Shown: positions 1-6,580, numbered from the stretch's first letter. The stretch is DNA of 11,259 bases from Deltaproteobacteria bacterium (GCA_019312685.1 JAFDCR010000225.1:1-11259), one strand, 5' to 3'. A program made the numbers and translations. Notes: a model not told the origin generated them from the sequence alone.

Positions 1-543
1 ATAACAGATAAAAACTTTCAAATTGTTATGGCAAATGATTCATATTGGAATATCTGGGGCAAACCTTTAAGCGAACCAATTAAATGTTATGATCATAGAC
101 CTGGTGAGGATTGCCATACTGATAGATGTGCATTAACACAAATCATTAATGGGGCCGAAGAATATTCATGTGTATCAACTAAAAAACACGACGAAGAAAC
201 ACTCAATTTCATACTTACGGCAAAGCCATTCTTGAATTCTAAAAATGAAGTTGTTGGCATCATAGAAAGTTTCCAAGACATAACAGAGAGGCAAAAACTG
301 GAAGACGAAAAAGCTAACTTGATCAATCAGCTTCAGTCTTCTCTTAATAAGGTAAAACTTCTTAGCGGGCTGCTGCCCATTTGTGCATCATGTAAAAAAA
401 TACGAGACGATAAAGGATATTGGAATCAAATTGAGTCATATATTAGAGATCATTCCGAAGCCGAATTCAGTCATGGTCTTTGTGAAGAATGTGGTGAAAA
501 GTTATATGGCGAATATGATTGGTTTAAAAAACCAAAAAAATAG
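1..543 (+). CDS. PAS-domain sensor protein, C-terminal part, with cysteine-rich CxxC tail (5' end outside window)
   Basis: The frame is open from the first base, so the true start lies to the left; the first ATG in view (position 28) falls inside the PAS fold and is unlikely to be the start. Numbering from that Met, a PAS domain runs to about residue 88 and ends in the typical ESFQDITERQ linker. It carries a cysteine cluster C20-x8-C29-x4-C34 plus C48. A short helical linker (about 88-112) leads to a C-terminal module with LLPICASCKKIRDDKGYW, then H149 and C152-x2-C155. Two CxxC pairs suggest a zinc- or other metal-binding knuckle. This tail is familiar from many deltaproteobacterial sensor proteins, where I know of no defined function. 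No histidine kinase, GGDEF or other output domain follows before the TAG stop. The gene is AT-rich by eye compared with the minus-strand block further right. It is probably a signalling protein; ligand and output are unknown. Confidence 0.8.
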   Translation: MTDKNFQIVMANDSYWNIWGKPLSEPIKCYDHRPGEDCHTDRCALTQIINGAEEYSCVSTKKHDEETLNFILTAKPFLNSKNEVVGIIESFQDITERQKLEDEKANLINQLQSSLNKVKLLSGLLPICASCKKIRDDKGYWNQIESYIRDHSEAEFSHGLCEECGEKLYGEYDWFKKPKK

Positions 544-803
544 TCATAAAAACACGATTCCCCCCAGTGATTTAAGAGATAAAGCCAATCACTTCTTCTG
601 AAAGTCCAGCGTTCTGTTGTCTATACGTTGACACTCCTAATTCATTCCTGAATTCTTAAGGTGTTCAATGGGCACCTTAAACCCACAAGAAAAAGAAAAT
701 CCGTAAATTGCGGGCTGTTCCCTGTTCCTGCTTTGGGACTGCCTCTCTCTCTTCACCTTCAAGAAATACCAATGCTTTCACAAAGAGCGGTTCAGCCGGT
801 TGT
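544..803. other. Non-coding stretch between PAS gene and membrane-protein gene
   Basis: This 260-bp stretch lies between two convergent genes (PAS gene on plus, membrane protein on minus). I see no convincing gene in it: short open frames exist but have no recognisable motif. Its only clear structure is the inverted repeat at 656-680, listed separately. It has no rRNA or tRNA. Confidence 0.5.
656..680. repeat. Perfect 8-bp inverted repeat (hairpin)
   Basis: Arms TTAAGGTG (656-663) and CACCTTAA (673-680) are exact reverse complements separated by 9 bases. The hairpin lies between two convergent genes, about 110 bases after the PAS stop and 120 bases after the membrane-protein stop. Neither side has a run of T, so it is not a standard intrinsic terminator, although it could slow or end transcription from either side. 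Confidence 0.5.
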
Positions 804-1460
804 TTATCCTCCCAGCATCTTTCGGACCACCGGTTCGGCACCCAGGTTTTTCAGCACAAAGTACAGTACGAATAGCGCAAGAATATTCGTGATGATGAAC
901 AGGAAAATCTTTACCCAGCCGATCTTTTTCTCCCGGTGCACTTTCACAAACACCTTATAGAGGAGGATGTGAGCAAACCATAAAAGAGGTCCCAGAAGCC
1001 CCACAGTCATCAGCAGGGCTAAAAAGAGAAGAATCTCGGATGTAACTAGAAAACAGCCGCGCGGCAATTCCCGCGATTGGGGTATGGGCCCAACCATCGC
1101 GCTGAATGTTTCCACAATAAAAATGGTGGGCATCACTTTGCGGGAGATTGGGTTTAGAAAAACAATTGAGAGGACAAGCCCAACCACCAACCACAGGCCG
1201 GCAAATACCAGCTGTTCATTCACTGCGAGGTAAAAGGCCCCACCGCATACAACCAGGAGGACCCATCCGAAGGTGAGTCCGAAAAACGCACATATTTCCT
1301 CTATCGGATAGCGTCGAATGAAAAAAAGGATAAACAGCGGCACAACAACCCAGAGAACATACTGCGAACCGGGAGCCGCCAGCCCCCCGAGGTATCCCAG
1401 CAGCCCGATCCCAACGATTCCCGGGATTAAAAGGAGGTATTGGACGGTCTTTGTTCTCAT
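804..1460 (-). CDS. Unrecognised multi-span integral membrane protein
   Basis: About 218 residues from the ATG at 1460; an in-frame TTG at 1472 would add four residues. Neither start has a good ribosome binding site, and the ATG is preferred. The protein is very hydrophobic, with about six or seven likely membrane segments (roughly residues 7-28, 33-49, 57-80, 84-103, 141-170 as one or two, and 182-204). A short basic loop, KVHREKKIGW, sits before the last helix. A less hydrophobic loop lies at about 104-140 with the sequence MVGPIPQSRELPRG. I recognise no family, catalytic motif or transporter signature. It stands alone, convergent with the PAS gene and divergent from the Nudix gene, so the context gives no function. 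The continuous frame with membrane periodicity argues for a real gene rather than a chance frame. Confidence 0.65.
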   Translation of the reverse strand: MRTKTVQYLLLIPGIVGIGLLGYLGGLAAPGSQYVLWVVVPLFILFFIRRYPIEEICAFFGLTFGWVLLVVCGGAFYLAVNEQLVFAGLWLVVGLVLSIVFLNPISRKVMPTIFIVETFSAMVGPIPQSRELPRGCFLVTSEILLFLALLMTVGLLGPLLWFAHILLYKVFVKVHREKKIGWVKIFLFIITNILALFVLYFVLKNLGAEPVVRKMLGG

Positions 1461-1592
1461 ACTTAAAGACAATTTGACTAATGACTAAAACTAGCAATAC
1501 CGATTTGGAAAACTTGCTATTTCTTATAACTTTTTCTGTCAGTAATTATGTAAAAGTTGCTTATTTTCTCAACACTGTGTAACCAAAAGGAC

Positions 1593-2045
1593 ATGAAAAA
1601 GGAAGAAAAACATATCCTGGAAATAATCAAGGCAACACCTCTTGTTTCAATTGACTTAATCATCAAGAATCCTCAAAAGAAAGTTTTGCTTGGTAAACGT
1701 GTCAACCGCCCTGCCAGGGGTTACTGGTTTGTTCCCGGTGGCAGAATACTCAAGAATGAAACAATTAAGCAGGCCTTTAAAAGGATAGCCGAAAGAGAAG
1801 TGGGCAATGACCTTTCGGGGGAAGTTCCTCATTTGCTGGGAGCCTATGAGCACATTTATGAAGACAATTTCTTAAATGCTGCCGGCATTAATACTCACTA
1901 TGTAGTGCTGGCCTTTGTCATTACGTTACAGCACGATATAGAAGTAAAACCAGACAAACAGCACTCTGACTTGAAATGGTGGGAAATTGACAAACTGCTC
2001 GTGGAGCCTACTGTTCATCAGAACACCAAGGCATACTTCAGATAG
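1593..2045 (+). CDS. gmm: GDP-mannose mannosyl hydrolase-type Nudix protein
   Basis: The start is placed at the ATG at 1593, after an AAAAGGAC stretch; a TTG at 1557 would add 12 residues with no family resemblance. The 150-residue protein has the family opening TPLVSIDLI, then LGKRVNRPARGYWFVPGGR, a Nudix segment at about 50-72, an HIYEDNF block, THYVVLAF, and the ending VHQNTKAYF. The Nudix box is the altered form known for GDP-mannose hydrolases: the usual REUxEE core reads RIAERE, so one of the paired glutamates is missing while E69 is kept. H124 in the KQHSDLKW block matches the position of the catalytic histidine described for the E. coli enzyme. These enzymes split GDP-mannose or GDP-glucose into GDP and the sugar. 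E. coli Gmm is about 160 residues, so this one is slightly short at the C-terminus. No other nucleotide-sugar gene is nearby. The gene is AT-rich, consistent with acquisition by transfer. Confidence 0.85.
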   Translation: MKKEEKHILEIIKATPLVSIDLIIKNPQKKVLLGKRVNRPARGYWFVPGGRILKNETIKQAFKRIAEREVGNDLSGEVPHLLGAYEHIYEDNFLNAAGINTHYVVLAFVITLQHDIEVKPDKQHSDLKWWEIDKLLVEPTVHQNTKAYFR

Positions 2046-2076
2046 CTATCTTCTTTATCATTAGTAGAAAATTAAA

Positions 2077-2131
2077 GGCTTTAGACCAGCAGATTCACTT
2101 CTGAAAGAAGTGTGAGCATACTAAAAAAGCC
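2077..2131 (-). terminator. Compound hairpin between convergent genes, possible terminator
   Basis: An inner hairpin has perfect 7-bp arms, CACTTCT (2096-2102) and AGAAGTG (2106-2112), around a GAA loop. It sits inside an outer imperfect pair, GGCTTTAG (2077-2084) with CTAAAAAAGCC (2121-2131), with a bulge of three A. Read on the minus strand, the outer arm is followed by TTTAATTTT. It could therefore end transcripts of the minus-strand gene at 2176-2700. It lies 31 bases past the Nudix stop and could serve both genes. Confidence 0.35.
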
Positions 2132-2175
2132 GATATAAACTTACAGAAATAGCTGAATGTTTTTGCAGAGTCATT

Positions 2176-2700
2176 TCAGCTCGCTTGGCATAATTTCTGC
2201 CATCCATCCGGCAGGTCATCCCCTGCCATCCCTAACACCGAAACCAGATTTTCAATTTCCCGGGAAGTACAGTTAATACATGAACTGCGCCTGCCGCTTT
2301 GGACATCCGCCAATTCGTTGACAAGGAATTTCCGCAGACCATATGCCGTTTCAGCCTTAATATCCCGGAAATCGATATTCTCTTTTAGGCAGTACTTTGT
2401 CAGCCGCTGCCAGTTGGCTACACAGCGCGCCAAACCTCTATAGATCCCCTTGTCGCGGTTCCCGGGATCAAGGTCACGCAGGATTATTGTCCGGTAGCGT
2501 TCAACTACCGCTTGTTTAAGGGGAAGAATATCCCGGGGATCAAGTTCCAGGCCAGGCCCGTCAGCATCCCTGGTCAGGTAATAGAGTGATTCATGCAGGG
2601 TAACTTCCGGGATTTCCCCTGAATGCTTAACCACAAAAGCCTCTTCAGCTATAAGTGTTTTCTTATCCAACTCTTTCATTAATCTTTTTAGGTAATACAT
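2176..2700 (-). CDS. Unrecognised soluble protein downstream of hemA
   Basis: The ATG at 2700 gives 174 residues beginning MYYLKRLMKELD; an in-frame TTG at 2715 would give 179. Neither has a clear ribosome binding site. The protein is charged and mostly helical in character, with no signal peptide or membrane segment. Features visible are an acidic-hydrophobic N-terminal half, a block reading RDLDPGNRDKGIYRGLARCV followed by NWQRLTKYC in the middle, and near the C-terminus an SCINC motif (C-x2-C) followed by a helix, then a DLPDGWQKLC ending. The paired cysteines could bind a metal or form a disulfide; that is inference. I do not recognise the family. The gene follows hemA on the same strand after a gap of about 98 bases, which is wider than the gaps inside the hemA unit, so it may be the last gene of that operon or have its own promoter. 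Confidence 0.7.
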   Translation of the reverse strand: MYYLKRLMKELDKKTLIAEEAFVVKHSGEIPEVTLHESLYYLTRDADGPGLELDPRDILPLKQAVVERYRTIILRDLDPGNRDKGIYRGLARCVANWQRLTKYCLKENIDFRDIKAETAYGLRKFLVNELADVQSGRRSSCINCTSREIENLVSVLGMAGDDLPDGWQKLCQAS

Positions 2701-2748
2701 CCGCGTGTAAGACAATTCAAATGACCGCAGATGCCAGGAGCAGAAAGC

Positions 2749-2772
2749 TTGGCTATATAATTAATATGCCAA
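2749..2772. repeat. Imperfect palindrome between hemA and the unknown gene
   Basis: Arms TTGGC (2749-2753) and GCCAA (2768-2772) flank a 14-base AT-only core that is itself nearly symmetrical. It lies in the gap between the hemA stop and the start of the next minus-strand gene. It could be an operator, part of a promoter (the core has several TATAAT-like hexamers) or a weak attenuator. There is no adjacent run of T on the minus strand. Confidence 0.3.
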
Positions 2773-2798
2773 ACTTTTTCACGACGCAGCAGATGTGG

Positions 2799-4073
2799 TT
2801 ATTCTGAGTTGTCTAACTTGAATAACTTGCGGATCATGACAAGCTTAACCTTCGTATCCCTGTGGGAGTCATTTTGTTTCAAGTAGACAATGGGATTGTG
2901 GAGGATCTTGTTCATCATGGCGGAGGTCATCTTTTCAATGGACATGCGCTCTTTATCTGAAAGATTGCCTAAATTGGGGAGAGTTTTTTCAAGCTCCGCC
3001 TTGCGGATCTCGTCCGCTTTTTCACGGATGGCAACTATTGTCGGGGTCACCTCCATGGAACCGAGCCAGAGCATGAACTTGAGAGTCTCCTCGGTCACGA
3101 TTCTCTCGGCCCGGACCGCTTCCTTATCCCGCTCGGCCTTGTTGATATCCACTATGTTATTCAGGTCGTCTATACCGTAAAGGTAGACGTTCTCCAGGTC
3201 ATTCAGCTTGGGATCGAGGTCACGGGGCACCGCGATGTCAATCAGGAAAAGCGGCCGGTTGCGGCGCTGACGCATAAGCGGCTTGACATCCTTGCTGTGC
3301 AGGATCAGATCCGGAGAACCTGTAGAGCTTATCATGATATCCACATGCTCAAGCTGGGGAATCAGCTCTTCCAGTGCAACCGGCTTGCCGTTGAAACAGC
3401 GGGCCAGGTTTACGGCACGCTCAAAGGTCCGGTTTGCCACAACAACCTCGGCAACTCCCTGGGTCATAAGGTGCTGGGCCGCAAGCTCGGCCATCTCACC
3501 GGCCCCCACCAGCATGGCTATCTTGTTTTTCAGGTTGCCGAAAATTTTCTTTGCAAGCTCCACTGCGGCGTAGCTGATTGATACCGCGCTCGAACCTATC
3601 TCGGTTTCGGTCCGGATGCGCTTTGCAACAGAAAAACCCTTATGCATGAGGCGATTCAGGATCATGCCGGTTGCCTGCTGTTCGGTTGCGTCCCGGTAGG
3701 CCTGTTTCAACTGCCCCAGGATCTGCGGCTCACCGACTATCATGGAATCAAGGCTGGCGCCGACCCTGAACAGGTGTTGTATGGCTGCCTCACCCTGGTG
3801 CAGGTAGACATACTTGCCGGCCTCTCCATAGCTCATGCTGTTATTGAAGAGAAAGTTGCGGATCGTCCTTTCGGTTTCTTCGGGGGTCGACGTAACAAAG
3901 ATCACCTCAACCCGGTTACAGGTTGAAAGAAAACAGAACTCCTCGCATCCCGGTATGACCTTGAGCTCCCTGTAGGGCGTACCCGGATCACCTGAGAAGG
4001 CCAGGCGTTCTCTGATCTCAACCGGGGCTGTTTTGTGATTCACCCCGAGTATCATGATCTTTTCAGCCGACAT
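2799..4073 (-). CDS. hemA: Glutamyl-tRNA reductase
   Basis: This 424-residue protein has the full length usual for the family. It catalyses the NADPH-dependent reduction of glutamyl-tRNA(Glu) to glutamate-1-semialdehyde, the first committed step of the C5 route to haem, siroheme and other tetrapyrroles. The N-terminal catalytic domain has the signature GVNHKTAPVEIRE (about 10-22) and STCNR with the nucleophilic C52. GEPQILGQ lies at 114-121. A Rossmann NADPH domain follows, with VGAGEMAE at about 189-196 and ANRT at about 213-216, then DIAVPRD, and a C-terminal helical dimerisation domain rich in charged residues. The ATG at 4073 has a strong ribosome binding site, GGGAGGT (4084-4090), located inside the upstream gene. 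The frame overlaps the end of the CcsA-like gene by 11 bases, pointing to translational coupling. Several genera place hemC next, but it is not found here. Confidence 0.98.
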   Translation of the reverse strand: MSAEKIMILGVNHKTAPVEIRERLAFSGDPGTPYRELKVIPGCEEFCFLSTCNRVEVIFVTSTPEETERTIRNFLFNNSMSYGEAGKYVYLHQGEAAIQHLFRVGASLDSMIVGEPQILGQLKQAYRDATEQQATGMILNRLMHKGFSVAKRIRTETEIGSSAVSISYAAVELAKKIFGNLKNKIAMLVGAGEMAELAAQHLMTQGVAEVVVANRTFERAVNLARCFNGKPVALEELIPQLEHVDIMISSTGSPDLILHSKDVKPLMRQRRNRPLFLIDIAVPRDLDPKLNDLENVYLYGIDDLNNIVDINKAERDKEAVRAERIVTEETLKFMLWLGSMEVTPTIVAIREKADEIRKAELEKTLPNLGNLSDKERMSIEKMTSAMMNKILHNPIVYLKQNDSHRDTKVKLVMIRKLFKLDNSE

Positions 4074-4884
4074 AGGAATGGATACCTCCCAGAAGGTAGG
4101 TTACCCCCCAAAGGGTAAAGAGTGCGGCGGAAAAACCTATTATGGCCATGATGGCGGCACGCCTCCCCCGCCAGCCGACAGTAAACCGCTGGTGTAGCAG
4201 GGCTGCATAGAGAAACCAGGTAATGAGGGACCATGTTTCCTTGGGATCCCACTGCCAGTAAGCACCCCAGGTCTGCTTAGCCCAGATTGAACCTGTGATT
4301 ATACCGAGAGTCAACAGCGGGAAACCAACAGCCAGGCAGTGACTGTTGAGACTGTCTAATGCTTCCAGAGACGGCAGGCGGGTAAAAAACATTCCGTTGA
4401 ATCTCTTTTTTTTCAGCTCCCGCTCCTGCAGGAGATACATGATACCTCCACAGAAGGCCAGTGCAAGAAAACCGTTGGCCATAATTGCAATGCTGGCATG
4501 CACCGGCAGCCAGGCGCTTTTCAAAGCAGGCGGCAGAGGCATGATCTCACGGGATGAAAAGGTGGCAATCAGCATCAAACCTGTGATAAGGGGACTGACA
4601 AATGAACCGAAATTCCTGACATTGTATCGCCAGTGAAAGGAAAGGTACCCCCAGGTGACGGACCAGGCAAAGAATGACACTGCCTCGTGATGATTGGTCA
4701 GCGGTGTATGACCTGCTTCGATATACCTTACGATGAGATAAAGAGTGTGCAGCACTCCACTCCCTATCAGAATCCAACGGGCAGTTGTTCTGACATCTTT
4801 TCGTTGGGTCCAGAAGTATACTATGTAGCCCCCGGTTGCCAGGATATAGGCAAACAGGGTTATTTGAAATAATAAATAGCCCAT
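4063..4884 (-). CDS. ccsB: CcsA/ResC-type cytochrome c haem-handling membrane protein
   Basis: This 273-residue inner-membrane protein has about eight membrane segments. Its diagnostic feature is the tryptophan-rich WWD signature at about 206-223 (WGAYWQWDPKETWSLITW), which holds haem at the outer face of the membrane. Candidate haem-ligand histidines are H65/H66 in TNHHEA, H129 in LPVHAS and H269 in the terminal GGIHSY. With a ResB/Ccs1 partner, which is not in this window, such proteins form the System II synthetase that attaches haem to apocytochrome c outside the cytoplasmic membrane. The name ccsB follows common annotation of this family; ccsA or resC are synonyms, and older databases call hemA-linked copies hemX. 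The WWD motif argues for the cytochrome assembly role. It starts 12 bases after the precorrin-2 dehydrogenase gene and overlaps hemA by 11 bases. Confidence 0.93.
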   Translation of the reverse strand: MGYLLFQITLFAYILATGGYIVYFWTQRKDVRTTARWILIGSGVLHTLYLIVRYIEAGHTPLTNHHEAVSFFAWSVTWGYLSFHWRYNVRNFGSFVSPLITGLMLIATFSSREIMPLPPALKSAWLPVHASIAIMANGFLALAFCGGIMYLLQERELKKKRFNGMFFTRLPSLEALDSLNSHCLAVGFPLLTLGIITGSIWAKQTWGAYWQWDPKETWSLITWFLYAALLHQRFTVGWRGRRAAIMAIIGFSAALFTLWGVTYLLGGIHSYVG

Positions 4885-4892
4885 CCCAAGGT

Positions 4893-4899
4893 ACTCCTA
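4893..4899 (-). promoter_or_regulatory. Ribosome binding site of ccsB overlapping the preceding stop codon
   Basis: On the minus strand the sequence TAGGAGT combines the TAG stop of the precorrin-2 dehydrogenase gene (4897-4899) with an AGGAGT ribosome binding site, 8 bases before the ccsB ATG (4882-4884). A ribosome ending the first gene would be placed on the start region of the second, supporting coupled translation and fixing the ccsB start. Confidence 0.75.
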
Positions 4900-5586
4900 G
4901 TTAAGTTTTTCTGCATCAAGCAAAGATCGGACCACCGGGAGCCAGTCATTCCCGATTCTGTCCCCTAAAACTTCAAGTAAATGCGTCTCGAGTCTGTCCC
5001 TGTTGCCGTTCCTTATCCATTCCGGCATGTCATCATGCAGCAGTTTTTTAAACAACCGCTCATTTTCTGACTGCTCCAGGCCGGAGGCAAGTACTTCCGG
5101 CCGGACAGCTCCAAGAATTTTAACCAGCAAGCTATATTCCGGCCCATACCTTTTTTCAAGTTCCATACGTATTTTCCTGGCCAGCGCCGGACTCTTACCG
5201 GCCGTTGAAACCGAAACAGCCAGGTCACCTTGTCGTACGGTTGCAGGAAGAATAAAATTACACCGTTGGGGTACGTCCGCTACATTCAGTAAAAGATTTC
5301 TTCCGGCTGCCTCTTCAAAAACCTGTTTCTGGGTCTCTTCGTCATCGGTTGCTGCAATGACCAGAAATGCCTGTTCCAGATCCCCTGGACGATACTCCCT
5401 GCTTAGCCACTCAATATCCCCCTCAGTATGGAGACGCTGCAGTTCTTCAGTCAATTCCGGGCTTACCACGGCCACCTGCGCTGCGCATGAAAGCAAACCG
5501 AGTACTTTCCGCTCTGCCACTTTTCCGCCGCCGACAACAACACAGTGTTTAGCCTCCAAATCAAGGCATACAGGATAAAATGACAT
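4897..5586 (-). CDS. Precorrin-2 dehydrogenase / sirohydrochlorin ferrochelatase-type protein
   Basis: This 229-residue protein corresponds to the N-terminal part of CysG and to stand-alone SirC/Met8p proteins. They oxidise precorrin-2 to sirohydrochlorin with NAD+, and some also insert iron to give siroheme. Visible are the opening YPVCLDLEAKHCVVVGGGKVAERK, whose glycine-rich loop at about 19-21 binds NAD, and VIAATDD at about 76-82. NVADVPQRCNFILPA at about 101-115 includes D104, the position of the general catalytic aspartate in the family. STAGKSPALARKIR follows at about 127-140. The C-terminal half is helical and less conserved. No uroporphyrinogen methyltransferase domain is attached, so that step must be encoded elsewhere. 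It is the first gene of the unit leading into ccsB and hemA. In sulfate reducers siroheme serves both sulfite reductase and the alternative haem route, so pairing with hemA makes sense; that this host is a sulfate reducer is inference. Confidence 0.93.
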   Translation of the reverse strand: MSFYPVCLDLEAKHCVVVGGGKVAERKVLGLLSCAAQVAVVSPELTEELQRLHTEGDIEWLSREYRPGDLEQAFLVIAATDDEETQKQVFEEAAGRNLLLNVADVPQRCNFILPATVRQGDLAVSVSTAGKSPALARKIRMELEKRYGPEYSLLVKILGAVRPEVLASGLEQSENERLFKKLLHDDMPEWIRNGNRDRLETHLLEVLGDRIGNDWLPVVRSLLDAEKLN

Positions 5587-5650
5587 TATTTGCTTAACCC
5601 TTCATGGTTGCCATAATCGGCAGGGATTTTCTTTTGCAGCATCATACATA

Positions 5651-5678
5651 ATGTTAAACAGCAGACATACATAGTCAA
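5651..5678 (-). promoter_or_regulatory. Candidate sigma-70 promoter of the tetrapyrrole/haem unit
   Basis: Read on the minus strand, TTGACT (5673-5678) and TAACAT (5651-5656) are separated by 16 bases. The -35 matches consensus at five of six positions and the -10 at four. Transcription would begin near 5644, giving a leader of roughly 58 bases before the ATG at 5586. The position, just after the uppP terminator and before the precorrin-2 dehydrogenase gene, is where a promoter is expected. Confidence 0.45.
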
Positions 5679-5694
5679 CAAAGAAGGTCTTTTT

Positions 5695-5737
5695 AAAAAA
5701 AATATATCCAAAACACATCATATTTTATGTGTTTTGG
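5695..5737 (-). terminator. Intrinsic terminator after uppP
   Basis: Perfect 11-bp arms, CCAAAACACAT (5708-5718) and ATGTGTTTTGG (5727-5737), surround an 8-base loop. On the minus strand the hairpin is followed within five bases by eight consecutive T (A at 5695-5702). It lies 36 bases past the uppP stop and marks the end of that transcript, separating it from the haem unit. The stem is AT-rich, so read-through is possible. Confidence 0.8.
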
Positions 5738-5773
5738 CTCCCTTTAGACAAAAATATTATCTGATTCAAGCAA

Positions 5774-6580
5774 TCACAATACCTGCGTTAAGAATACCAG
5801 GCCGGCCAACAGAAAGCGATAGTAGGCAAAAATCGCAAATGAATGAGTTTGGATGAAACGCAATAGAAATGCAATCACCAGATAGCCTGAAACTGCCGCA
5901 GCTATAAAGCCTGTCAGATAAAACCCAAAGAGCCCGGGTTCAGAACCCTGCCGGACAATATCCGGCAGATTATAAATACCTGCGCCGAAAATGACAGGGA
6001 TTGAAAGCAAAAAAGAAAATCTGGCCGCAGACATTCTGTTAAAACCCCTTATTAATCCTGCTGTCATGGTTATGCCGCTGCGGGACACACCGGGCATAAG
6101 GGCAAATGCCTGGAACAGGCCGATTAATGCCGCATCACCCCATCCAAGTGATTTCATAGCTCTTGCATGTTTGCCGGCTTTATCCGCCCACAACAGCAGC
6201 AAACCGGCTCCGGCGAGCGATGCTGCAATATATGAAGGTGATCTGAAAACAGTTTCAACTGCGTCCTTCAATAAATACCCCGCTAGCACCGCCGGTATTG
6301 TTCCTAAACATATATAAAAGGCAAGGAGACGCTGCGGTCCGGCTTTTTCTCCCAGCTCCTGTGGGTTGAGCAACGCGGTAAAAATCATGAAAAGATCACG
6401 GCGGAAATAGACAAAAACTCCGAGAAGGGTCCCCAAATGCAGCGCAACATCAAAGGCCAGACTTGCCTCTTCAATGCCTAGTAATAATTCGGCAATAACA
6501 AGATGGCCTGAACTCGAAATGGGCAGAAATTCGGTTACACCCTGCAGTAGACCCAGGAAAATGGCAGAGAAATAATTCAT
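5774..6580 (-). CDS. uppP: Undecaprenyl-diphosphatase (BacA family)
   Basis: This 268-residue polytopic membrane protein is close to the usual family length of about 270. It removes a phosphate from undecaprenyl diphosphate to recycle the lipid carrier used in peptidoglycan and polysaccharide export, and extra copies give bacitracin resistance. Both family motifs are intact: LQGVTEFLPISSSGHL at about 12-27, with E17 and H26, and PGVSRSG at 163-169, with R167. About eight hydrophobic helices are seen. The ATG at 6580 has no strong ribosome binding site. The gene starts 21 bases after the stop of the thioredoxin-like lipoprotein gene, so the two are probably co-transcribed, and it ends just before a clear terminator. 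Confidence 0.97.
   Translation of the reverse strand: MNYFSAIFLGLLQGVTEFLPISSSGHLVIAELLLGIEEASLAFDVALHLGTLLGVFVYFRRDLFMIFTALLNPQELGEKAGPQRLLAFYICLGTIPAVLAGYLLKDAVETVFRSPSYIAASLAGAGLLLLWADKAGKHARAMKSLGWGDAALIGLFQAFALMPGVSRSGITMTAGLIRGFNRMSAARFSFLLSIPVIFGAGIYNLPDIVRQGSEPGLFGFYLTGFIAAAVSGYLVIAFLLRFIQTHSFAIFAYYRFLLAGLVFLTQVL

Noticed and set aside
656..680. Intrinsic terminator call for the PAS gene
   Set aside because: The hairpin is perfect but neither strand has a run of T after it, so it is listed as a repeat only.
661..960. Possible small plus-strand gene after the PAS gene
   Set aside because: It has no ribosome binding site or motif, starts inside the inverted repeat and runs antisense into the membrane-protein gene.
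1461..1592. Divergent promoters between the membrane-protein and Nudix genes
   Set aside because: Hexamers such as TTGGAA and TATAAC are present, but the spacing (14 bases) is poor and the region is AT-rich enough to give chance matches.
5003..5578. Long plus-strand open frame (191 codons) opposite the precorrin-2 dehydrogenase gene
   Set aside because: It is a serine/arginine-rich shadow of a strongly conserved gene on the other strand and has no family signature.
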